Assembly: GCA_020353135.1 (NCBI GenBank)
Contig: CP070688.1
Coordinates: 3,019,699-3,037,391 of the forward strand
DNA length: 17,693 bases
From: Chloroflexota bacterium
Lineage (GTDB): Bacteria > Chloroflexota > Anaerolineae > Promineifilales > Promineifilaceae
Direction of reading: 5' to 3'
The notes under the pieces are model-generated. The model did no database searches. It was not told the origin of the DNA and saw nothing but the letters and a program-made list of their open reading frames with translations. The translations under genes and the position numbers were made by a program. Shown piece by piece: positions 8,023 through 15,164 of the stretch (positions are counted from its first letter, which is position 1; each line of letters begins with the position of its first letter).

Positions 8023-9801
8023 TCAGTCTGCGTAATCCCAGCCAAAATCGAGATCTAGAGCCTGTTCACCTGGATCAAGAAAGAATGTATAGCGGCCGAC
8101 GCCGGTAGCCGGCCAGGTCCAGTTGCCCGGAATCAGGAAGTCGACATTGTCTTCGCTCAAGGCGTCCATAAATATACAGTACATGCCGGTTTCCAGATTC
8201 TCGAAGCGATATAGGCCATCGTCGCCGGTCGTCGTCGTACTCAAGATCCTCGCGGCCGGCGGCAGGCTGCCATCGGCCGGGCAGGCCTCGGAAGCAAGGG
8301 TGATCGAGATCTCGTTCAACACATCTTCACCAGCGTCCAAGGTCCCGTCGGCGATGAAGATCCCGCTATCCTCGGGGAATTCCAGACAACCCACCCCGGG
8401 ATCACTATTGAGGCAAAAGTCGTCCCAGACGACGCCGCCGATGGTACCCGAATTGGGTGCGGCTGTGGCCGCAGGTTCAGCCTGCTCTGAGACGACGATC
8501 CGTAGCCAGAACGCGTCTTCTATAAAACCATCAATGCCGAACGGTTCACCTTGTGCATCGGCTATCTGCCAGTTGCCCCGATACGTGCCTGGTTCGGCAG
8601 GGGCGATCATGTCAATGGCCACTTCCAACGGCTGGCCTCGAACTACTGACTGTTCAAGAGGGATGGTTTCCGGCGCCGACATCTGGTCGCCGCCTACAAA
8701 GACGACGCTGTAATCCGTGGTCCACGGGCATGTGCCGTTATTGCGCAGCAGCCACTGCTTCGTGAACTGCTCTCCTGGCCCGAATGCCGTGTCGTCCGGG
8801 ATGTTCAAATCTTCCACGAATTCGAAGCTGTTCTCGCAAGATTCGAGATCTACTTCGACGGCCGGTAGGAAGTCATAATCCCAACCAAAATCGACCCCTA
8901 ATATATCAAATCCTTCTACTACAACAGCCTGTTGGGCCTGCCCGTCTTGCGGTAAGGTCCATATGCCGGACAGCAAGACGCTTTGGTTTTGCTCATCGGT
9001 GTCGTCGACTGATACACAATAATTGCCATTGACGAGCTCAGAGAAGTTATAGGAGCCGTCGGCGTCCGTGAGGGCAAATTCCGTTGCCGGCGCAGAGCAA
9101 TCTCCGGCGGCGATGCCTACCCGTACGCCTTCGATGCCTGATTCGTCCTCCTGAAGACCATCGGCCCGGAATCCGCTCTCCTCGGAAGCGACGCAACCAG
9201 CGGCCGGCTCGCCCTGCGTGCTCCCTGTGCCGGCGCATATGTCGTGCCAGACCTGGCCTGAAAGTGACGCCGTCTGAGCTTCCGGCTCCACCTCGCCAGG
9301 TGCCGCCTCTTCAGGCGGCGCTTCAACCGTGAAGGTGCCTTGTAAGCCATGTGCCGATACGGTGTACGAGCCGGGGGCAGTATCCGTCAGGGTGACAGTC
9401 TCGTCGAAAGGAACCAATGCCTCAGTGCATTCCTGATCCGCTTCGGATGGCTCTTGTACCGATATTACGGCGATAGTGTACACGTCCCCTTCCAACTCCG
9501 TAACGATATCGCCGATGGCAGCGCATTCGTTGGAAAGCGTACCTCGCAGTCGAACACCGACCTGGGCCGGATCGTCAGCGATGCTGACGATCTCCAGGCT
9601 GTCAACATCGGCCAGACGCACTGCCGATTCGGCTAGCGGCGTTGCCGTTGGCGGGACAGAAGTTGGCATCGGCGTCGCCGTTGGCTCAGGCGTAACGTCG
9701 GCCGTTTCCGGAGTCGTTTCGTCTTCTTGACCCGTGCAAGCACCTATGGTCACGACGAGCAGGACCATCAGTAGTACAAACAGCGAAGTCCTAAGGCTCA
9801 T
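8023..9801 (-). CDS. Multidomain surface lipoprotein: two SdrD_B-like blocks around an NBR1-type Ig-like domain
   Basis: 592 residues. A signal peptide ends in lipobox I-G-A-C22, so it should be lipid-anchored outside the cell. A Pro/Thr-rich linker (30-56) leads to a beta-rich domain (60-160). Two related blocks follow, at 179-309 and 452-592. Each opens with G-x-V-W-x-D-x-C, includes G-S/L-Y-x-F-x-x-L-x-x-G-x-Y-C, and closes with a D-F-G-W-D-Y motif, as in SdrD_B/Cna-B-like carrier domains. Between them, 322-436 fits the NBR1-type Ig-like (four-Trp) domain, with FTKQWLLRNNGTCPW and GTYRGNWQI. Paired cysteines in the blocks could form disulfides. It probably works in adhesion or in binding cell-surface polymers (inference). 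Start ATG has SD GAGGAG seven bases upstream. No catalytic motif is seen. Confidence 0.85.
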   Translation of the reverse strand: MSLRTSLFVLLMVLLVVTIGACTGQEDETTPETADVTPEPTATPMPTSVPPTATPLAESAVRLADVDSLEIVSIADDPAQVGVRLRGTLSNECAAIGDIVTELEGDVYTIAVISVQEPSEADQECTEALVPFDETVTLTDTAPGSYTVSAHGLQGTFTVEAPPEEAAPGEVEPEAQTASLSGQVWHDICAGTGSTQGEPAAGCVASEESGFRADGLQEDESGIEGVRVGIAAGDCSAPATEFALTDADGSYNFSELVNGNYCVSVDDTDEQNQSVLLSGIWTLPQDGQAQQAVVVEGFDILGVDFGWDYDFLPAVEVDLESCENSFEFVEDLNIPDDTAFGPGEQFTKQWLLRNNGTCPWTTDYSVVFVGGDQMSAPETIPLEQSVVRGQPLEVAIDMIAPAEPGTYRGNWQIADAQGEPFGIDGFIEDAFWLRIVVSEQAEPAATAAPNSGTIGGVVWDDFCLNSDPGVGCLEFPEDSGIFIADGTLDAGEDVLNEISITLASEACPADGSLPPAARILSTTTTGDDGLYRFENLETGMYCIFMDALSEDNVDFLIPGNWTWPATGVGRYTFFLDPGEQALDLDFGWDYAD

Positions 9802-10057
9802 GGCGGTCTCCTCGGAATGTGGGACGCGGATTGGGACTGAGTTGATTATGGTTGGACCTAATCTCTACTCATGGTGATACGCCTCGGCGCATGTACTCTC
9901 CTTCCAATGAAGAGAAGATACGCAGCTCAATACAGACTACCACATCATGAAAGGGAACTGAAACCTTTTAGCCTAGCACTCATATGGGCCTGTTAGCCTA
10001 GGCCAGGTGATTACCGGCAGTTGCGAGCAGATGGAAGAGGTTGGAAAGCTGATATTC
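9802..10057. other. Intergenic region upstream of the surface lipoprotein gene
   Basis: Together with the terminator to its right this makes nearly 400 bases without a gene. It should hold the minus-strand promoter of the lipoprotein gene, but I see no convincing -35/-10 pair. It contains a direct repeat of TTAGCCTAG at 9968-9976 and 9993-10001. Confidence 0.5.
9968..10001. repeat. Short direct repeat TTAGCCTAG, two copies
   Basis: Two exact 9-base copies at 9968-9976 and 9993-10001, start to start 25 bases. The second copy overlaps the 8-base palindrome GCCTAGGC. It lies about 170-200 bases upstream of the lipoprotein start; a regulator site is possible but unproven. Confidence 0.35.
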
Positions 10058-10097
10058 AAAAAAAATGCGTCCCGCGTCAGATGACGGAGCGGGACGC
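10058..10097 (-). terminator. Rho-independent terminator of the VOC gene
   Basis: On the minus strand, 8-bp arms GCGTCCCG and CGGGACGC (10097-10090 and 10074-10067) enclose a second stem CGTCA/TGACG, giving a long GC-rich hairpin. It is followed by one A and a run of eight T (10065-10058). It lies about 100 bases past the stop of the VOC gene and is the only textbook terminator in the window. Confidence 0.88.
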
Positions 10098-10198
10098 CTA
10101 GCGCTGGTACGCGCAATGACTAACCTGTCGCCATCACATTGGACTGTTTTGGTCCAGCTAGCCGGCTGACCGATAACGCGCTTGGAACACCGTTACTT

Positions 10199-10996
10199 CT
10201 AGTAGCCGGGCGGCGGCGAAGCCGGACCGGCATATTCGATAGCGCTGAAAACTGCGCCTTGCGGATCTTGAGCTACTAGAAACTTGCCGATATCCCCGGC
10301 CGGAGTCTGCGGAACGAGTATATTGCCATCCAGCTCACCAATTTTGGCCACGGTTGCGTCGATGTCTTCCACCAAGAAATAGATCGACCAATTCGGCGGC
10401 ACGTTTTTCATCTGCTCGGTCATCTGCATCATGCCCGCCTGCATGCGGTCGTCAACCTTGGAGACCACATACCCGTTTTCGTCCACATCGTAGGTCCAGC
10501 CAAAGACCGCGCTATAGAAAGCTCGAGCGGCATCAATCGCCGGCGTATGCAGTTCATTCCAGGTCAGGGTGTTGGGAATATTGACCAGTTGGGCGCCGAT
10601 GTGAGTGCGAGGCTGCCATACGCCAAATGCCGCCCCTGTTGGATCCTGGATCATGGTCATGCGCCCGGCGTCCATGACGTCGAACGGCGGAAACATGATG
10701 CTAGCGCCTGCGTCGGCCGCCCTGGCAGCGACGCCGTCGACGTCGTCATGTTTGACATAGGAACTCCAAAATGGGGGTATGCCCTGCTCTTGCATCCCCG
10801 GATCCAGCGGGCCAAGTCCGGCCACATTGTAGCCCTCGAGCTGGGCCATTGAATAGACTGTACCTGAGTCGGTGGGAGTATCCTGAAATGACCAGCCGAA
10901 GAGGCCGCCATAGAAAGCCTTGGCCGCTTCAGGATCGGTTGTTCCAAGATCTACCCATGAGAATACACCATCAGGATAACCAGATACGACTTGCAT
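10199..10996 (-). CDS. Two-domain VOC (glyoxalase/bleomycin-resistance fold) protein, Cfp30B-like
   Basis: 265 residues from the chosen start, made of two homologous vicinal-oxygen-chelate modules (about 5-125 and 135-258). Each opens alike: FSWVDLGTTDPEAAKAFYGG against LTWNELHTPAIDAARAFYSA, both followed by FGW. Each closes with a Q-D-P-T/Q-G-A-x-F strand. The nearest relatives I recall are the CFP30B-type antigens of mycobacteria and streptomycete homologues annotated as hydrolases; the substrate is unknown. The start is the ATG at 10996, which has SD AAAGGAG eight bases upstream; a longer in-frame start at 11053 would put translation across the promoter's -10 box and is rejected. A promoter at 11052-11080 and a terminator at 10058-10097 make this a one-gene transcription unit. 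Confidence 0.87.
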   Translation of the reverse strand: MQVVSGYPDGVFSWVDLGTTDPEAAKAFYGGLFGWSFQDTPTDSGTVYSMAQLEGYNVAGLGPLDPGMQEQGIPPFWSSYVKHDDVDGVAARAADAGASIMFPPFDVMDAGRMTMIQDPTGAAFGVWQPRTHIGAQLVNIPNTLTWNELHTPAIDAARAFYSAVFGWTYDVDENGYVVSKVDDRMQAGMMQMTEQMKNVPPNWSIYFLVEDIDATVAKIGELDGNILVPQTPAGDIGKFLVAQDPQGAVFSAIEYAGPASPPPGY

Positions 10997-11051
10997 TTGT
11001 GATTCTCCTTTCTTAACTATGTGAGTACCAAATCGCCAGAAGCGAACCTGC

Positions 11052-11080
11052 ATTATAGCATGGCTAGAACAAATGGTCTA
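11052..11080 (-). promoter_or_regulatory. Sigma70-type promoter of the VOC gene
   Basis: On the minus strand, -35 TAGACC (11080-11075, four of six consensus bases), a 17-base spacer, and a perfect -10 TATAAT (11057-11052). Transcription would start near 11045, giving a leader of about 50 bases before the ATG at 10996. It overlaps the last codon of the upstream minus-strand ORF, so the VOC gene is expressed on its own. Confidence 0.65.
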
Positions 11081-11081
11081 G
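11064..11081. promoter_or_regulatory. Candidate operator palindrome over the VOC promoter
   Basis: CTAGAACA-AA-TGGTCTAG is an 18-base imperfect palindrome, with seven of eight arm positions matched. It covers the -35 box and half of the spacer of the VOC promoter. The position fits a repressor of the TetR/MarR/GntR kind, though no regulator gene lies in this window. Confidence 0.45.
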
Positions 11082-11452
11082 TACTTTATCGATTCGATAT
11101 TCAGAGAGTATCGGATAGTTGATGGATTGGTAGTTGTCTCAGCTTCGGCTAATTCCCCGTCCATTTCCTCGGCCAGGCTTAAGGCTAAGTGAATGGCCTC
11201 GGCCCAAAGCAAAGCAACGGCGAGGAGATAAATCACCACCAGTAGACGAATCCAGCCGAGAAACGCGCTCGGTCTAGCGGTGAAGTTCTCGGTCCAGGAG
11301 GAGTCGGCGTAGACGGCCGCTTCCTTCTGCAGAGTATCGGCCGCCTGTCGTGACTCTTCGCTGCACGATGGGCGAGGACCGAGCTCATCGATCAGTCTAC
11401 CCGTCAAATCCAATGCCTGATCCGCCGCATCATCGAAGTTCACGTGCATCAT
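11078..11452 (-). pseudogene. Short membrane ORF, probable severed N-terminus of an M28-type peptidase
   Basis: 124 residues with one TM segment (about 65-88). Residues 12-85 closely resemble the start of membrane-linked M28 aminopeptidase-like proteins, where an L-T-x-x-I-G-P-R-P-x-G-S-E segment, a helix and a TM region come before the zinc peptidase domain. Here GRLIDELGPRPSCSEESRQA and then FLGWIRLLVVIYLLAVALLW are visible. The zinc-binding peptidase domain is missing; after the TM the chain has about 35 unrelated residues and stops, and the next gene begins 80 bases on. This reads as a decayed remnant, though a small functional membrane protein cannot be excluded. No strong SD is present before ATG 11452. 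Confidence 0.5.
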
Positions 11453-11543
11453 AGAAGCCCTTCGAGGCTGATTTTAGTATGGAACTGTTGAGCGCGAACC
11501 CGCCCTTTGTTAACCTGGCGACGACTCAGGCGAAGGATCTTTG

Positions 11544-11552
11544 TGATAGAAT
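11544..11552 (+). promoter_or_regulatory. Candidate extended -10 promoter of the C5-dicarboxylate operon
   Basis: TG-A-TAGAAT is an extended -10 box (five of six core bases). It lies about 50 bases before the first ATG of the operon, with no clear -35. It is inside the 150-bp divergent region 11453-11602. Confidence 0.4.
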
Positions 11553-11602
11553 GATGAGATGTAGGAAGTCGTCAGTCGCGGAAATTCAAGATTGGTCAGA
11601 GC

Positions 11603-12502
11603 ATGAGCATACACTCGGCGCCTAAATCCCCACGCAGATCATTGCTGTTCACGCCGGGTGACAGCTTTCGCAGGATGAAGAAGGCGGCCGGTCTGGGAGC
11701 GGATGTGGTGATTCTTGACCTTGAAGATGGTGTAGCCGTCAGCCAGAAGGAAGAAGCCCGGCAGAATGTAGCGACCGTCTTATCCGAAGTAGATTTCGGC
11801 CGGGTTGAGCGCTTCGTTCGAGTTAATCAGCCTGATAGCGACTTCTACGCGGCCGATTTGCAGGCCGTGGTTGAAATCGGAGTGGATGGCATCGTTCTCC
11901 CCAAGGTGGAATCGTCCCGGCAGCTTCAGCGCCTTGACCAGCGCTTGACCACAGCCGAGCGATCGGAAGGGTTGCCAGCCGGCGGGATTCGTCTCTTCGC
12001 GCTCATAGAGACGGCGCAAGGGGTCATGAACCTCAACGAAGTCAGTCGGAGCAGCGGACGACTGGACGGCTTGCTCTTCGGCGCGGAAGATCTGGCCGTC
12101 GACCTGGGGGCAAGTCGGTCCCCGGCCGGCTGGGAGGTATTCTACGGGCGCAGTGCTGTGCTCACGGCCGCCGCCGCATATGGTCTGGAGGCAATCGACA
12201 CCGTCTACGTGGATTACCGGAACACGGCCGGCCTTGAGGAAGACGCTTCCTTTGCCCAGCAGCTGGGCTACACGGGCAAGATGGCCATCCATCCCGGGCA
12301 GGTCGAAGTGCTGAACCGTGTCTTCTCCCCAAGTGCGGCCGAAATTGCCCGGGCCGAGAGATTGATCCAGGCGTTCCAGTCACATGTCGCCGCCGGATCC
12401 GGGGTGTTTGTTTTGGATGATCGCATGGTTGACATGCCACATGTGCGGGCGGCCGAACGTCTACTCGAAAGAGCCCGGTTGGCCGGACTAGCTGGCGAAT
12501 AA
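11603..12502 (+). CDS. CitE-like beta-hydroxyacyl-CoA lyase (HpcH/HpaI family), probable citramalyl-CoA lyase
   Basis: 299 residues, the usual length for stand-alone CitE/Mcl-type TIM-barrel lyases. Motifs in order: RSLLFTPGD (12-20), ILDLEDGV (37-44), R73 in RVN, LPKVE (99-103), LIETAQGV with E135, FGAEDLA with E162 and D163 (Mg2+ ligands in the family), and GYTGKMAIHPGQV (222-234). Members split beta-hydroxyacyl-CoAs such as malyl-, beta-methylmalyl- or citramalyl-CoA into an acyl-CoA and a 2-oxo acid. Stand-alone CitE proteins beside MaoC and CoA-transferase genes act in itaconate breakdown in Pseudomonas, Yersinia and Mycobacterium, so (S)-citramalyl-CoA to acetyl-CoA plus pyruvate is the favoured reaction (inference). 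It is the first gene of a six-gene operon; SD is weak. Confidence 0.9.
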   Translation: MSIHSAPKSPRRSLLFTPGDSFRRMKKAAGLGADVVILDLEDGVAVSQKEEARQNVATVLSEVDFGRVERFVRVNQPDSDFYAADLQAVVEIGVDGIVLPKVESSRQLQRLDQRLTTAERSEGLPAGGIRLFALIETAQGVMNLNEVSRSSGRLDGLLFGAEDLAVDLGASRSPAGWEVFYGRSAVLTAAAAYGLEAIDTVYVDYRNTAGLEEDASFAQQLGYTGKMAIHPGQVEVLNRVFSPSAAEIARAERLIQAFQSHVAAGSGVFVLDDRMVDMPHVRAAERLLERARLAGLAGE

Positions 12503-12555
12503 GGTGGCGCATCACTTGTTGGGTCGACTTCGCTAAGCAGCGTAATAGAGCAGGT

Positions 12556-13407
12556 ATGGGAAATCAAATGCTTCGCGAGATTCACGTCAGCGCTATTCAG
12601 AACGCCGTTCGAGAGATGATCGAAGAGTCGGCCTACTCGTTGCCGGACGACTACCTGGCAGCCATGGCCGAAGCCCAGGAGCGAGAACTGTCGGCCATCG
12701 GGCGGTCAATCATCCTCATGTTGCGTGACAATGCCGCCTATGCCAGCGCCGAGCGAGTTCCCACCTGCCAGGACACGGGCATGGCGATATTATGGTTGGA
12801 AGTAGGCCAAGACGTTCATTTTACCGGCGGGGATATCAATGTTGTATTGGAGTCGGCCGTGCGCGACGCGTATCGACCACTGCGCAAGTCGATCGTATCA
12901 GATCCCCTGACGCGAAGTAACACCGGCGACAATACGCCGCCCATTGTGCATTTCGAGCTGGTTCCCGGTAATCAGGTAAAGATCACGATCATGACGAAGG
13001 GTTTTGGCGCCGAAATGATGAGCCGGCTGCAGATGTTCGCTCCGTCGGTCGGATTGAACGGCGTCAAACAATTCGTCTTGGAAACGGTCGAAAAAGCCGG
13101 TCCAAACGCTTGCCCACCGGTGATCGTCGGCGTGGGCCTGGGCAGCTCTTTTGACGGTGTGGCCATGCTGGCCAAGAAGGCGCTATTACGCCCGCTGGAC
13201 CAACCTAACCCGTCGCCTCATCTTGCTCAGCTAGAAACCGAATGGATGGAGGCATTCAACGCCCTGGGCATTGGTCCGCAAGGCTTTGGCGGCGCCGTAA
13301 CTGCGCTGGCCGTCCATATCGAAAGCTATCCGACCCATATCGCCGCTATGCCGGTAGCTGTGAACCTTAATTGCTCCGCGCCGCGACGGGCGACGATCAC
13401 GCTCTAA
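12556..13407 (+). CDS. Class I fumarase-type hydro-lyase, alpha (Fe-S) subunit
   Basis: 283 residues, matching the N-terminal half of class I fumarases and the TtdA subunit of L-tartrate dehydratase. The three cysteines expected to hold the oxygen-sensitive 4Fe-4S cluster are visible: C71 in PTCQDTG, C186 in NACPPVIVG and C273 in LNCSAPRR. The family hydrates fumarate, or dehydrates malate, tartrate or citramalate; some members act on mesaconate. The operon context (CitE, CoA-transferase, MaoC) favours mesaconate/(S)-citramalate interconversion over a TCA role (inference). The ATG at 12568, giving MLREI, is an alternative start that fits the family's usual N-terminus better. The beta subunit follows after 6 bp. 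Confidence 0.88.
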   Translation: MGNQMLREIHVSAIQNAVREMIEESAYSLPDDYLAAMAEAQERELSAIGRSIILMLRDNAAYASAERVPTCQDTGMAILWLEVGQDVHFTGGDINVVLESAVRDAYRPLRKSIVSDPLTRSNTGDNTPPIVHFELVPGNQVKITIMTKGFGAEMMSRLQMFAPSVGLNGVKQFVLETVEKAGPNACPPVIVGVGLGSSFDGVAMLAKKALLRPLDQPNPSPHLAQLETEWMEAFNALGIGPQGFGGAVTALAVHIESYPTHIAAMPVAVNLNCSAPRRATITL

Positions 13408-13413
13408 ACGGTC

Positions 13414-13965
13414 ATGTCCGAAATCCGGGTTACACTTCCCCTCGACGAACCAACAGCTATATCCCTCAGGGCTGGCGACCTTGTACGGCTGAACGGCCTG
13501 CTCTATACCGCTCGCGACGCCGCCCATAAGCGACTTATAGCGGCATTAGAGCGCGGCGAAACATCTCCCATTCCTCATGTCGATCAGGTGATTTATTACG
13601 TGGGTCCGTCACCGGCGAAGGAGGGACAGGTGATCGGAGCGGCCGGTCCAACGACCAGCGGGCGGATGGATCCCTACACGCTTCCGCTATTGAAGTTGGG
13701 TGTGCGAGGATTCATTGGCAAAGGGTTTCGCTCGGCCGAAATAAAGGCGGCTCTGGTCGAACATCAGGCGGTATATCTGGCAGCCGTCGGCGGCGCGGCC
13801 GCGTTATTGGCCCGGCATGTCGTCCAGAATCGGATCGTCGCCTACCCCGGCTTGGGTCCAGAGGCGATCCGCGAATTGATAGTCGAGGAGTTTCCCGTCA
13901 TCGTGGTCAACGATTGCCACGGCGGAGACGCATACGAAGCCGGCCGGGCTCAATATGCCGCTTGA
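13414..13965 (+). CDS. Class I fumarase-type hydro-lyase, beta subunit
   Basis: 183 residues, matching the C-terminal half of class I fumarases and TtdB. Conserved stretches are TARDAAHKR (32-40), YYVGPSPA (61-68), IGAAGPTTSGRMDPYT (74-89) and IGKG (101-104). It completes the catalytic site together with the alpha subunit; the split into two chains is common in anaerobes and Chloroflexota-type bacteria. The ATG lies 6 bp after the alpha stop, so translation is probably coupled. Substrate is as for the alpha subunit: fumarate, or by context mesaconate/citramalate. Confidence 0.88.
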   Translation: MSEIRVTLPLDEPTAISLRAGDLVRLNGLLYTARDAAHKRLIAALERGETSPIPHVDQVIYYVGPSPAKEGQVIGAAGPTTSGRMDPYTLPLLKLGVRGFIGKGFRSAEIKAALVEHQAVYLAAVGGAAALLARHVVQNRIVAYPGLGPEAIRELIVEEFPVIVVNDCHGGDAYEAGRAQYAA

Positions 13966-13991
13966 ATCTGGCAAGCGCCCAAGGAGAGATG

Positions 13992-15152
13992 ATGGAAGGA
14001 TCACACGAGCTGCATGACGACTTGCGCCAAGGTATGCGCCAGCTGTGCGCACGCTACCCAGATGAGTATTGGCGGGAGTTGGACAAGAGTGAAGCTTATC
14101 CGGCCGAATTCGTCCAGGCAATGACGGCCGCCGGCTATCTGGCGGCGCTCATCCCTGAAGAGTACGGCGGCATTGGCGTTGGCGTGACCGAGGCCTCGAT
14201 CATCCTGGAAGAGATCCACCGTTCAGGGGGAAACGCTGCCGCCTGCCACGCTCAAATGTATATTATGGGCACCCTGCTGCGTCACGGATCGAGTGAACAG
14301 AAGCAGAACTTCCTGCCCAAGATCGCCAACGGCGAGCTGCGCCTGCAGGCCTTTGGCGTGTCAGAACCGGACGCCGGCACAGATACCACGCGCATTCGGA
14401 CCACGGCCATTCGGCAAGGCAATCACTACCGTATCCGCGGTCAGAAGATCTGGACCTCCAGGGCCCAATACTCCGATTTGATGGTCTTGCTGGCCCGCAC
14501 AACGCCTCTGGAACAGGTACAGAAAAAGACGCAGGGCTTATCTGTCTTCTTGATCGACCTGCGAGAGGCGATCGGTAATGGCGTCACCATCGAGCCAATT
14601 GAGGTCATGATCAACCACCATACGACGCAAGTCTACTTCGACGATTTACTGATACCGGCCGACGGCCTGATTGGCGAGGAAGGGCTGGGCTTTCGCTATA
14701 TTCTTGACGGTTTGAACGCCGAACGCATTTTGATCGCCGCCGAATGCATTGGCGACGGCTACTGGTTTGTCGACCGGGCCAAACAATACGCCAATGACCG
14801 CGTCGTCTTTGACCGGCCGATCGCGGAGAATCAGGGCATTCAGTTCCCAATTGCAGACGCCTATATCAAGGTTCGGGCGGCCGACCTGATGCGATTCGAA
14901 GCCGCGAGACTCTTCGACAGTGGACAACCATGCGGCGCAGAAGCCAACATGTCCAAGTTGCTCGCTGCTGAAGCCTCATGGAAAGCAGCCAACGTCACGA
15001 TGCAAACCTACGGCGGCTTCGGTTTCGCCAGGGAGTATGATGTGGAGCGCAAATTCCGCGAGACGCGCCTTTACCAGATCGCCCCCATCTCAACCAATCT
15101 TATCTTGTCCTATATCGGGCAGCACATCCTGAGCATGCCCCGTTCATTCTGA
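13992..15152 (+). CDS. Acyl-CoA dehydrogenase with helix-G catalytic glutamate
   Basis: 386 residues, full length for the acyl-CoA dehydrogenase family (FAD-dependent alpha,beta-dehydrogenation of an acyl-CoA). Visible are FGVSEPDAGTD (121-131), an FAD/substrate loop QKIWTSRA (151-158), and YGGFGFAREYDVERKFRETR (340-359). The usual catalytic-Glu position in the C-terminal E-G-T segment reads A-P-I-S-T, so that base is missing. Instead E244 in GLNAERILIA matches the alternative base used by isovaleryl- and long-chain enzymes. By context a methylsuccinyl-CoA or glutaryl-type substrate is possible (inference). Two ATGs stand in tandem; the second (13992) is chosen because SD AAGGAG is five bases upstream, against two for the first (13989). 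A further in-frame start at 13914 overlaps the beta subunit and has no SD. Confidence 0.88.
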   Translation: MEGSHELHDDLRQGMRQLCARYPDEYWRELDKSEAYPAEFVQAMTAAGYLAALIPEEYGGIGVGVTEASIILEEIHRSGGNAAACHAQMYIMGTLLRHGSSEQKQNFLPKIANGELRLQAFGVSEPDAGTDTTRIRTTAIRQGNHYRIRGQKIWTSRAQYSDLMVLLARTTPLEQVQKKTQGLSVFLIDLREAIGNGVTIEPIEVMINHHTTQVYFDDLLIPADGLIGEEGLGFRYILDGLNAERILIAAECIGDGYWFVDRAKQYANDRVVFDRPIAENQGIQFPIADAYIKVRAADLMRFEAARLFDSGQPCGAEANMSKLLAAEASWKAANVTMQTYGGFGFAREYDVERKFRETRLYQIAPISTNLILSYIGQHILSMPRSF

Positions 15153-15164
15153 GGTCGAGAGACG

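Noticed and set aside
9635..9720. Repeated GTTGGC/GCCGTTGG-like units
   Set aside because: They encode the Pro/Thr-rich linker after the lipobox of the surface lipoprotein and are explained by codon repetition.
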